DNA from: Chryseobacterium sp. StRB126 | Lineage (GTDB): Bacteria > Bacteroidota > Bacteroidia > Flavobacteriales > Weeksellaceae | DNA length: 64,000 nucleotides | Direction of reading: 5' to 3' | Assembly: GCF_000829375.1 (NCBI RefSeq) | Contig: NZ_AP014624.1 | Coordinates: 434,001 to 498,000, forward strand | Part shown: positions 34,252-41,651 of the stretch, one piece after another | How the letters are laid out: each line of letters begins with the position of its first letter | Numbering within the stretch: position 1 is the stretch's first letter | Notes under the pieces: model-generated | What the model saw: the letters and a program-made list of their open reading frames with translations, nothing else | The model's database searches: none | What the model was told of the DNA's origin: nothing | Program-made: the position numbers and the translations under genes

Positions 34252-35610
34252 ATGGAACAATATAATATTGACCAGAAAATCCAAGAGTTTATTGCAAAAA
34301 TTGAAGCAAAAAATCCTAACGAACCGGAATTCTTACAGGCTGTAAAAGAAGTTGCCGTAACTGTAATTCCATTCATTGCTACGAGAAAAGAATATAACGG
34401 AATGAAGCTGCTTGAAAGAATGGCTGAAGCTGAAAGAATTATTATCTTCAGAGTTCCATGGGTTGACGATAAAGGAGAGATTCAGGTTAACAGAGGTTTC
34501 AGAATCCAAATGAACTCTGCTATTGGTCCATACAAAGGAGGAATTCGTTTCCACCCTACTGTAAACTTATCCGTTCTTAAGTTCTTAGCTTTCGAACAAG
34601 TGTTCAAAAACTCTTTAACGACTCTTCCAATGGGTGGTGGTAAAGGAGGTTCAGATTTCGATCCACAAGGAAAATCTGATATGGAAGTAATGCGTTTCTG
34701 CCAGGCTTTCATGACAGAATTATGTAAGCATATCGGTCCTGAAACAGATGTACCTGCAGGAGATATTGGTGTAGGGGCAAGAGAAATTGGTTACCTATTC
34801 GGACAATACAAGAAAATCAGAAACGAATTTACTGGGGTTCTTACAGGAAAAGGTCTTGCTTACGGAGGTTCATTAATTCGTCCTGAAGCTACAGGATACG
34901 GAGTGGTATACTTCGCGGAGCAGATGCTTAAAACGATCGGACAGAATTTCCAAGGAAAGACGGTAACGGTATCAGGTTTCGGAAACGTAGCTTGGGGAGT
35001 TATCAAAAAAGCAACTGAGCTTGGAGCAAAAGTTGTAACGCTTTCTGGTCCTGACGGATATGTTTATGATAAAGATGGTATCAGCGGAGAAAAAATTGAT
35101 TATTTATTAGAACTTAGAGCTTCTGGAAACAACAGGGCTGAAGACTATGCTAAAAAATATCCATCTGCTGAATTCCACGCTGGAAAACGTCCTTGGGAGG
35201 TGAAGTGTGACGTAGCGTTCCCTTCTGCAACTCAAAACGAATTAGATTTAGATGATGCAAGAAAATTAGTTGAAAACGGATGTCTTTGTGTAACTGAAGC
35301 TGCTAACATGCCTTCTACATTGGACGCTATCAACTATTTCTTAGACAATAAAGTATTATTCTCTCCTGGTAAGGCTTCCAACGCTGGAGGTGTTGCTACT
35401 TCAGGATTAGAAATGACTCAGAACTCTATCCGTCTTAACTGGACTTCTGAAGAAGTTGACGCAAGATTAAAGGAAATCATGATTGGTATCCATAAAGCTT
35501 GTAGAGACTATGGAAAAGACGAAGACGGTTATGTAAACTACGTAAAAGGTGCAAATATTGCAGGCTTCGTAAAAGTAGCAGAAGCAATGTTGGCTCAAGG
35601 AGTTGTGTAA
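34252..35610 (+). CDS. gdhA: NADP-type glutamate dehydrogenase
   Basis: A 452-residue enzyme that interconverts 2-oxoglutarate plus ammonia and glutamate. The length and the motifs GPYKGGIRFHPTVNL (about 87-101), PMGGGKGGSDFDPQGKSD (about 125-142, active-site Lys), TDVPAGDIGVGAREIGY and the dinucleotide-binding GFGNVAWG are those of the hexameric short-chain class. The cofactor class is inferred from overall similarity. It is a single gene with a consensus promoter and two downstream hairpins. Confidence 0.96.
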   Translation: MEQYNIDQKIQEFIAKIEAKNPNEPEFLQAVKEVAVTVIPFIATRKEYNGMKLLERMAEAERIIIFRVPWVDDKGEIQVNRGFRIQMNSAIGPYKGGIRFHPTVNLSVLKFLAFEQVFKNSLTTLPMGGGKGGSDFDPQGKSDMEVMRFCQAFMTELCKHIGPETDVPAGDIGVGAREIGYLFGQYKKIRNEFTGVLTGKGLAYGGSLIRPEATGYGVVYFAEQMLKTIGQNFQGKTVTVSGFGNVAWGVIKKATELGAKVVTLSGPDGYVYDKDGISGEKIDYLLELRASGNNRAEDYAKKYPSAEFHAGKRPWEVKCDVAFPSATQNELDLDDARKLVENGCLCVTEAANMPSTLDAINYFLDNKVLFSPGKASNAGGVATSGLEMTQNSIRLNWTSEEVDARLKEIMIGIHKACRDYGKDEDGYVNYVKGANIAGFVKVAEAMLAQGVV

Positions 35611-35621
35611 CAAAAAATAAT

Positions 35622-35651
35622 AAAGGTTGGGAAAAACTCCCGACCTTTTTT
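35622..35651 (+). terminator. First terminator after gdhA
   Basis: AAAGGTTGGGA (35622-35632) pairs with TCCCGACCTTT (35638-35648) through an 11-bp stem with one U-G pair. A T-tract follows. Confidence 0.85.
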
Positions 35652-35701
35652 GATATAGCCTGTTCCCGGGATAATGGGAAAAAAGTAAAAAGTGAAAGGA
35701 G

Positions 35702-35731
35702 AAAGCGCTGCTATATGCAGCGCTTTTTTAT
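35702..35731 (+). terminator. Second terminator-like hairpin after gdhA
   Basis: AAAGCGCTGC (35702-35711) and GCAGCGCTTT (35717-35726) form a 10-bp perfect stem with a 5-base loop and a T-tract. The 50 bases between the two hairpins hold no gene. Confidence 0.8.
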
Positions 35732-35810
35732 TTTTATATCTCGTCCCGCGCCCTGAAAAAAAATCTACAGATTCAGAATGTAAGAAGATTTTATTATGGG
35801 CTAATGTCAG

Positions 35811-35818
35811 TATATTTG
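35811..35818 (+). promoter_or_regulatory. -7 element (TATATTTG) for the gene at 35853
   Basis: An exact TAnnTTTG, 34 bases upstream of the ATG. A TTT/TTA run at 35789-35793 lies where the -33 element is expected. Confidence 0.45.
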
Positions 35819-35852
35819 CAATCATTAAAAACTAACCCATTATTATTCTCTC

Positions 35853-36275
35853 ATGAAAAAAATCCTACTATTTTGTGCTTTTTTATCAGTAAGTTTTGTT
35901 TTAGGACAAAAAATCAGATACAAAAAAGACAAAGTACTTGTTGATGATAAAGAACTTCTAAAAACAGAAAAAATAGGTTCTTTTGGAGCTGGAGGTTTCA
36001 ATCTATACGAATTAGACGGAAAAAAACCTATTATTGCGCTGCTAGCTATAGATAACGGAACACATATGGATTTATCCGATGATTATGTTCAGGTTAAATT
36101 TTTAACAAAAGGAACTAAAGCTGAAATAGCAGGTGGAGATTTACAGTCTACCATCAAATTACTTATGCAAAATGATATTATTGACAGTAAAGGGATTTTT
36201 GATGAATCAAAAACGGACCTGTTCGTGCAGAATTTTGATGACAAAATATCAGAAAGAACAGTGATTCACCGATAA
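35853..36275 (+). CDS. Small exported protein of unknown function
   Basis: A 140-residue protein with a signal peptide (1-19, ending VLGQ) and a beta-strand-rich mature part. It opens KIRYKKDKVLVDDKELLKTEK, a pattern frequent in flavobacterial periplasmic proteins of unknown role, then has a Gly-Ala-Gly turn and a charged C-terminus. No catalytic motif or lipobox is visible. It has its own promoter and is convergent with the gene at 36333. Confidence 0.7.
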   Translation: MKKILLFCAFLSVSFVLGQKIRYKKDKVLVDDKELLKTEKIGSFGAGGFNLYELDGKKPIIALLAIDNGTHMDLSDDYVQVKFLTKGTKAEIAGGDLQSTIKLLMQNDIIDSKGIFDESKTDLFVQNFDDKISERTVIHR

Positions 36276-36307
36276 TAAAAAATCCTGAAATACAAGATTT
36301 CAGGATT
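36276..36307 (-). terminator. Terminator of the minus-strand gene at 36333
   Basis: An 11-bp perfect stem, AATCCTGAAAT (36281-36291) and ATTTCAGGATT (36297-36307). The T-tract follows only on the minus strand (36276-36282), so it mainly serves the minus-strand gene. Confidence 0.75.
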
Positions 36308-36332
36308 CAGACTAGTGTTTGCTAAAGTACTA

Positions 36333-36656
36333 TCACTTTTTCTTTTTAGATTTCTTTTGTTCTTTTGTTGCTTCCGCAGGTTTAGTGGCTTCCATCGTAG
36401 TTCCTGCACTTGCAGTGGCTTCGGCTGCCGGAGTTGCTGTTGAAGCTTCCGTTGCAGTGGTATTTTGGCCGCTTGTTGTAGAAGTGGTAGAGTTCCAATC
36501 TGCTTTTGTTTCTGATGTCTGCGGCTGTGTTTGAGTGGTGGTTGTCTGGTTATTAGTGGTACTTTCCGCTGGCTTCTGGGTTTGGGTTTGTGTTTGAGCC
36601 GATACTGCGATTACTCCGACTAATGTAAACGCTGCCGTTAAAAATAACTTTTTCAT
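36333..36656 (-). CDS. Low-complexity exported Thr/Gln/Ala-rich protein
   Basis: A 107-residue protein with a normal signal peptide (1-21, ending VSAQ). The rest is almost entirely Thr, Gln, Ala, Glu, Ser and Lys, starting with three TQ pairs and ending in a run of Lys (KKSKKKK). It is probably disordered in the periplasm. A real signal peptide, a terminator and a convergent neighbour support it as a gene. Function unknown. Confidence 0.65.
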   Translation of the reverse strand: MKKLFLTAAFTLVGVIAVSAQTQTQTQKPAESTTNNQTTTTQTQPQTSETKADWNSTTSTTSGQNTTATEASTATPAAEATASAGTTMEATKPAEATKEQKKSKKKK

Positions 36657-36819
36657 AATGTAATATTTAAATGATTGTTTAAACTAAACGGAGTGTCATT
36701 TATAAAAATTATGTGTAAGTAACTTATTTAACGGACTTTATAACTATTTAAGAAGAATTTACAAAAAAAGTTGTTTACCCGAATTGGGTTAAAAAATCAA
36801 AACTGAAAGAGGTAAATTT

Positions 36820-36849
36820 GTTTTGATTAAAAGCGCTTTTAATCAAAAC
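36820..36849. repeat. 30-bp perfect palindrome
   Basis: The arms 36820-36834 and 36835-36849 are exact reverse complements, centred on AAAGCGCTTT. It lies in the 228-base gap between two minus-strand genes, 36 bases beyond the stop of the YkgJ-type gene. It may be that gene's terminator, although no long T-tract follows on the minus strand, or it may be an operator. A TAAATTTG abuts its left end on the plus strand. Confidence 0.7.
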
Positions 36850-36884
36850 ACCCATTTCTCAGCACCCTGATTTTATCTTAAAAT

Positions 36885-37373
36885 TTACTTTGCTATATTC
36901 TTCATCATCCTCTCTACAAATTCAAAAGCAGCTGGGCAGATTACTGTATTTTTCAGCATCAAATTGTTGATCTGATAAATCTTTTTACGATCTGTATGAG
37001 GATATTCTCTGCAAGCTTTTGGTCTTACTTCATAGATGGAACAAGTATTATCACTATTCAGGAAAAAACATGGAAGATTTTGTAGTACCTTATCATTATC
37101 TTCATCCACCCTTAAAAATTTAGCTTCAAAATCAGCTGATTTCATACGCAGGTGCTTAGCGATACGTTCAATATCCTTTTCAGTATACAGCGGCCCTGTT
37201 GTTTTACAGCAATTAGCGCACTGTAAACAATCTATTTCATCAAAAACTTCATCGTGGGTTTCCTGTACAATATAATCGAGGTTTTTGGGCGGTTTTTTCT
37301 TTAATCCGTCCAGAAATTTTTTATGTTCTTTCTGCTTTTGTAAAGCTTGTTTTTTATAAAAATCTAAATTCAT
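36885..37373 (-). CDS. YkgJ-family cysteine cluster protein
   Basis: A 162-residue cytosolic protein of the CxxCxxCC family, predicted to bind a metal or Fe-S centre. The signature is CLQCANCCKTTGPLY (about 48-62), followed by CFFL...CSIYEVRPKACREYPH (about 100-124) and a late VICPAAFEFVERM. The N-terminus is a Lys-rich helix. Its ATG directly abuts the stop of the potassium-channel gene, so the two are co-transcribed. Role unknown. Confidence 0.9.
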   Translation of the reverse strand: MNLDFYKKQALQKQKEHKKFLDGLKKKPPKNLDYIVQETHDEVFDEIDCLQCANCCKTTGPLYTEKDIERIAKHLRMKSADFEAKFLRVDEDNDKVLQNLPCFFLNSDNTCSIYEVRPKACREYPHTDRKKIYQINNLMLKNTVICPAAFEFVERMMKNIAK

Positions 37374-38345
37374 TTATTCTTTATTTCCTACCTGCATTGG
37401 AAGGTCAGCTTTTTGATATTCATTGATCTTATCCAGATCTAAGATGGTGGCAAGGTTCTTTTTATCAGGATAATACATCGGGACAAATTTAGCTCCGTAT
37501 ACAATTTCTCCTGTTACAAATGAAGACCTCTGAACTACTGTATTGGAGAATACTTCATCAAATGCGCGTACCTGAACAATAATCTCAATATCAGTACTTT
37601 TAAAATCGTCTTCAGAGAATCCGTAAAATGGTGAACTTTCATTAATTTTATGAACTACAGTCCAGTTCAGGGCCAAAGTATTGATCTTACTTAAATGGGT
37701 TTCCAGCCTATAAAAATTGCTCTTAGGAACATCATTTTCAATCACTTCAATGGCTGTAGATACAATGACATCAGCATCTGTTAGTGCATTGTTTTTATAA
37801 GGTGCTAATCTGAACATTAAAGCTCTACCCTCTTCAAAAGGAGCAATCACCGCAATATCAGAAAATCTTAAATAAGCCCTCGGCCTTGAAAATCTTCCAT
37901 AAAAAAGACCTGTTGCAATGGCAAAGGTAAGCAATCCCAGAAAAGCTTCAAAAGTAGCCACTAAACTGGCCAAAAAACCCACAGGAGCAATCCTTCCATA
38001 TCCAACTGTAGTAAATGTCTGAGAACTGAAAAAGAATACATCAATAAACTCATTCAACGGATCACTTTTATCTATTCCTGTAAGATGTTCTACTCCAATC
38101 AGATAATAAATCATTGCAAATACAAGATTTATCAGAATATAGGCTACAACGAGGTATGAAATAAAGCGAAATGAAGATAAATTCAGCATGGTATGATACC
38201 AGCTCAGGCTATTGAAAACATTCACACCTGTTCTCTTTACATTGGGAAGACCATCCTTATTGATGAATCTTCCTGAGGCATTGCTTCCAAAGCCACTGTT
38301 CTCCGTGTTTTTCTGGCGGATCTTTTTTCTGAAACCTCTTGTCAT
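37374..38345 (-). CDS. Inward-rectifier (Kir-type) potassium channel
   Basis: A 323-residue KirBac-like channel. A basic cytosolic N-terminus with an amphipathic slide helix precedes two membrane helices (about 58-80 and 122-145). Between them is a pore loop with TFTTVGYGRIAP (filter TVGYG near 111-115). The C-terminal half (about 155-310) is the beta-rich Kir cytosolic domain that gates the channel (FRLAPYKNNALTDADVIV and similar). Its function is potassium conductance across the inner membrane. Cotranscribed with the YkgJ-type gene. Confidence 0.93.
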   Translation of the reverse strand: MTRGFRKKIRQKNTENSGFGSNASGRFINKDGLPNVKRTGVNVFNSLSWYHTMLNLSSFRFISYLVVAYILINLVFAMIYYLIGVEHLTGIDKSDPLNEFIDVFFFSSQTFTTVGYGRIAPVGFLASLVATFEAFLGLLTFAIATGLFYGRFSRPRAYLRFSDIAVIAPFEEGRALMFRLAPYKNNALTDADVIVSTAIEVIENDVPKSNFYRLETHLSKINTLALNWTVVHKINESSPFYGFSEDDFKSTDIEIIVQVRAFDEVFSNTVVQRSSFVTGEIVYGAKFVPMYYPDKKNLATILDLDKINEYQKADLPMQVGNKE

Positions 38346-38458
38346 CTTATATCATTTGTTTTTTTGAATAGCTTGGTTATTGAGCATTCATCTTTTCCTC
38401 TTTCCGGATACAAAGATAAAATATTGTTTTCATGAATTTTATCAATTAAATCCTTTAC

Positions 38459-38487
38459 TTATCCAATTTGATTTTACAGTAAATTTG
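38459..38487 (+). promoter_or_regulatory. Promoter of the truncated haemoglobin gene, apparently leaderless
   Basis: TTA (38459-38461), 18 bases, TAAATTTG (38480-38487). The -7 element ends 4 bases before the ATG at 38492, the same distance as in selO, so transcription would begin at or next to the start codon. Confidence 0.55.
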
Positions 38488-38491
38488 GAAT

Positions 38492-38872
38492 ATGAAAAAG
38501 CTTGAATCAAGAGAAGATATTGAACACCTTGTCAATTCATTTTATGCCAAAGTAATAAAGGACGAAACCATTAGTTTCTTCTTCAATGATATTGCTAAAG
38601 TAGACTGGGATAAACATCTTCCCAAGATGTATTCTTTTTGGGAATCTATTCTTTTCGGACAAATGACTTACAAAGGAAATCCAATGGGTGTTCATTTTCC
38701 AATCAATGAAATACAGGCTATGGAACAAAAACATTTCAACAGATGGCTGGAACTATGGAGAACCACCATCGAAGAAAATTTTGTAGGTGAAAATGCGGAC
38801 ATGGCAATCTACAAATCAGAAAATATAGCCAAACTAATGGCTTTTAAAATGGAATTGGCGAGAAGACTTTAA
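38492..38872 (+). CDS. Group III truncated haemoglobin
   Basis: A 126-residue cytosolic heme protein. Family marks are IEHLVNSFYAKVIKDETISFFF (about 10-31, B-helix region), WDKHLPKMYSFWESILFG (about 39-56) and KHFNRWLELW with the proximal His81. Group III globins bind O2 or NO and are linked to NO detoxification or oxygen chemistry. The first Met is the only one before residue 46, so the start is firm even though the promoter's -7 element is four bases away. Confidence 0.93.
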   Translation: MKKLESREDIEHLVNSFYAKVIKDETISFFFNDIAKVDWDKHLPKMYSFWESILFGQMTYKGNPMGVHFPINEIQAMEQKHFNRWLELWRTTIEENFVGENADMAIYKSENIAKLMAFKMELARRL

Positions 38873-38905
38873 CAGGATTCGTGATTCATGTTACGAGATC
38901 ATTGC

Positions 38906-39976
38906 TTAAGGAACAATCACCGTGAAGATATACGCTGCCAGGTTTACCAATAACACAGTTCCGTATAGGACATTTGTTTTTCCGCGGCTTAATGAAAGCA
39001 TTACGATAAAAACAGATAGGGAAAGAAGGATCACATCTTTCTTATCCAATCCCAACACCAACGGAATGTCATACATAATACAAACTGCAGAAACAGCAGG
39101 AATTGTTAATCCGATACTTGCCAATGCAGATCCCAGTGCCAGATTTAAGCTGGATTGTATCTGATTGCTTCTAGCAGCTCTAATAGCCGCTACTCCTTCT
39201 GGAAGAAGAACAACCGCTGCAATAATAACTCCTACCAAAGATTTCGGAGCTCCCACACTCTGCACCATCCCTTCAATGGTATCTGAGAGTCCTTTTGCCA
39301 TTAAAACAACAATGACCAGGCACACAACCAGAAAGCTAAAACTTATTAAAGTTTTTGTTACAGTAGGGATATAATGTTCTTCAGGATGTTCATCAGGAAC
39401 AATGAAATAACTTCTGTGTCTTACAGTCTGTACCATCAGAAAAACCCCATAGATCACAAGACATGCAATAGAAATAAATACAAGTTGTGCTTCGTTATAA
39501 AAAGGTCCGTTAACACTTGAAGTAAAATTAGGAAGCACAAGGGTAAGCACTAGAATGGAAACAATACTTACCAGATAAGTAGTTGCTGAGGTTCTTGCAA
39601 AGAACTGTTCATGGTATTTAACACCACCCACCAAAATACAAATTCCTAAAATTCCGTTCAGGATCAGCATTACGGCGGCAAAAACGGTATCTCTAGCCAG
39701 CGTGATCGCCTGATCTCCGCCGGCAACCATCAGTGAGATGATTAGCGCTACTTCAATAATGGTAATACAAAGAGCAAGGATAATCGTTCCGAAAGGCTCT
39801 CCTACTTTATGAGCCACCATTTCTGCATGGTGAACCGCCGACAAGACACTTCCAATAAGTAAAATTCCGGCAATAATATCATAAACAACGCCATTTCCCA
39901 TCAGTCCGGAAAAGTAGTACCCTACCGCAAGGACAGGAAAAATATAGGTGTAGTGTAAAAGTTCTTTAAGTCTCAT
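38906..39976 (-). CDS. chaA: Calcium/proton (sodium/proton) antiporter, ChaA family
   Basis: A 356-residue CaCA-superfamily exchanger with about 11 helices arranged as two repeats. The alpha repeats are visible: ALCITIIEVALIISLMVAGG (about 66-85) and LLPEGVAAIRAARSNQIQSSLNLALGSALASIGLTIPAV (about 257-295). The latter is characteristic of ChaA, which in E. coli exports Ca2+, Na+ and K+ at alkaline pH. A single-gene unit, convergent with the haemoglobin gene 33 bases away. Confidence 0.9.
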   Translation of the reverse strand: MRLKELLHYTYIFPVLAVGYYFSGLMGNGVVYDIIAGILLIGSVLSAVHHAEMVAHKVGEPFGTIILALCITIIEVALIISLMVAGGDQAITLARDTVFAAVMLILNGILGICILVGGVKYHEQFFARTSATTYLVSIVSILVLTLVLPNFTSSVNGPFYNEAQLVFISIACLVIYGVFLMVQTVRHRSYFIVPDEHPEEHYIPTVTKTLISFSFLVVCLVIVVLMAKGLSDTIEGMVQSVGAPKSLVGVIIAAVVLLPEGVAAIRAARSNQIQSSLNLALGSALASIGLTIPAVSAVCIMYDIPLVLGLDKKDVILLSLSVFIVMLSLSRGKTNVLYGTVLLVNLAAYIFTVIVP

Positions 39977-40042
39977 ATAGTGACTACAAAATACAAAAAA
40001 TCTATAACATTTTCAATATCAAAAGAAAATATTAATAACATT

Positions 40043-40381
40043 TTAATGAGGCCAGAAGTTAAAGTCCTGATAATCTGTTAACATATGAAACAAAAGACCA
40101 ATCCCTATAATTCTGATATTTCCTCTAAAAAATAGCATCAAAAAATACACCGCAATGGCATAATAGGAATGTAAAAAATGAAAACCTATGCTTTCTCTTG
40201 CGGGGTCAAAAATGGGGTTGGCAAAAAGATGGTCCAGATCTACCAGCATTGTCGCCAATAATATAAGATACACTTTCTTCCAGTTTTTAGGATAAAAGAT
40301 CAATGCAATAAAGACAGGAAACACAAAATGCAAAAAATAATGTGTGCAGGTTTTGAGCAAAGCAATTTCTGATAGAGCCAT
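40043..40381 (-). CDS. DUF6122 family membrane protein
   Basis: A 112-residue protein with three to four hydrophobic helices. The pattern HYFLHFVFPVFIALIF, LVDLDHLFANPIFDPARESIGFH and LLFHMLTDYQDF, with several His and Asp at helix ends, is that of DUF6122 and recalls small YdjM/LexA-regulated membrane-hydrolase-like proteins. Function unknown. It lies 31 bases after the envelope-protein operon on the same strand. Confidence 0.8.
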   Translation of the reverse strand: MALSEIALLKTCTHYFLHFVFPVFIALIFYPKNWKKVYLILLATMLVDLDHLFANPIFDPARESIGFHFLHSYYAIAVYFLMLFFRGNIRIIGIGLLFHMLTDYQDFNFWPH

Positions 40382-40412
40382 GAATGGATATTGATTTTTT
40401 TAGTTTCTATGG

Positions 40413-41651
40413 TTACCATCGTAAAATTAAAGGTAAATTTCCTTTCTTCGCTTTTATTTTCAGCCAATAATCCTGTGATTTACTTCCATACCATACGTAA
40501 TCAATGTCTGAAATGATTCTTTTCTCGGTGGTACTCAACGTTTTCAAAGAAGAATACAGCAGAATATTATTTCTGATCAGAATATAGTTTTCTTTTAATT
40601 GAGGCGATAATGATATTGTTTTTCTCGTTGAATTGATTACAACTCCATCATTATTTTGGGTAATTTTATTGGGCTGGAAAGGAATTGCAGTGAATTGATT
40701 TTCTCCGTTAATCCACTTTTTAGATTGCAAATATGCCCACGTTTTTCCAGCATCTTTACTTTGAATGTCAATACTATAATTAGGTTGTGTAATCTTCTGA
40801 AAGGTCTTTTTTTCAACTTCATTAAAGTTATCATCATATTCATAGCTGATAATCGTATCATTAACCTGCTCGAGATTGGCAATGGCTTTTAAAGAAATAG
40901 CATGTGAAGAATCTACAATACTTTTATTGAAAAAACGACTGAAGTTTCTAATGTTCTCCTGATCTAATTCCAGCTCCAGAAACTGATTTCCTTTCTGAAG
41001 TTTTGAAGCAATTACATTAAAAATTTCCTGATTTGAATTATTTTTGATCTCAATTTCATCATCATGCAATTCAATAGCAAAGTTTTGAATATTCTGTCCT
41101 GAAATGAATGAGATACTTCCCAATGTATTTTTAATCAATTTGTCCGCATTCAGAACAGGATTTACAGAGGTCTGAAGAAGCTTCTTCTTAATTGTTTCAA
41201 AAGCAAGATCAGAAGTTCCTGCAATGCAGTGATTCCCTTCTATCATAAGGAAAATTTGATCTTTCTTATAGCAGTTTTTTCCTTTATCAATAAATTTTTT
41301 ATTCTTTAAAAAAGTAATGAACCTTTGAGGATCTTTAAGTTCTAAAATGCTATACCATTCGGAGAACTTAGTGTCTTTAACATGAAAAATCTGCAAAAAA
41401 TCCGGAATTCTGATTCCTGAATCTTTCAATGACCCGGCACTTTTACTTTTTGTTTTGCCTTCAAACCACTGTGAAGGGTGTTTTGCTAAGCTGAAGAGGT
41501 ATTGTCCCGTGAGTTCCTTACTATCAATTAAAACAACTGCATCTGCGTTTTCAGGAATATATCTGAGGTTCTTATCTTTATGAAAAACCACAAAATACAC
41601 CGCAACAGCGAGCAATAAAAGTAACGGGATAATAATCTTCTTTTTTTTCAT
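40413..41651 (-). CDS. Membrane-anchored envelope protein of unknown function (paralog of the next gene)
   Basis: A 412-residue protein with one N-terminal membrane anchor (about 5-22) and a periplasmic remainder. After the anchor it reads YIPENADAVVLIDSKEL, matching the start of the 674-residue neighbour (IPSDAIFYMEVNGKQL). Both later carry a YEYD.(D/N)FNE.E.KKT segment followed by PN(Y/F), so the two are distant paralogs. The layout recalls Bacteroidota DUF4836-type proteins, but I cannot confirm that family. The ATG abuts the stop of the upstream gene. Confidence 0.7.
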   Translation of the reverse strand: MKKKKIIIPLLLLLAVAVYFVVFHKDKNLRYIPENADAVVLIDSKELTGQYLFSLAKHPSQWFEGKTKSKSAGSLKDSGIRIPDFLQIFHVKDTKFSEWYSILELKDPQRFITFLKNKKFIDKGKNCYKKDQIFLMIEGNHCIAGTSDLAFETIKKKLLQTSVNPVLNADKLIKNTLGSISFISGQNIQNFAIELHDDEIEIKNNSNQEIFNVIASKLQKGNQFLELELDQENIRNFSRFFNKSIVDSSHAISLKAIANLEQVNDTIISYEYDDNFNEVEKKTFQKITQPNYSIDIQSKDAGKTWAYLQSKKWINGENQFTAIPFQPNKITQNNDGVVINSTRKTISLSPQLKENYILIRNNILLYSSLKTLSTTEKRIISDIDYVWYGSKSQDYWLKIKAKKGNLPLILRW

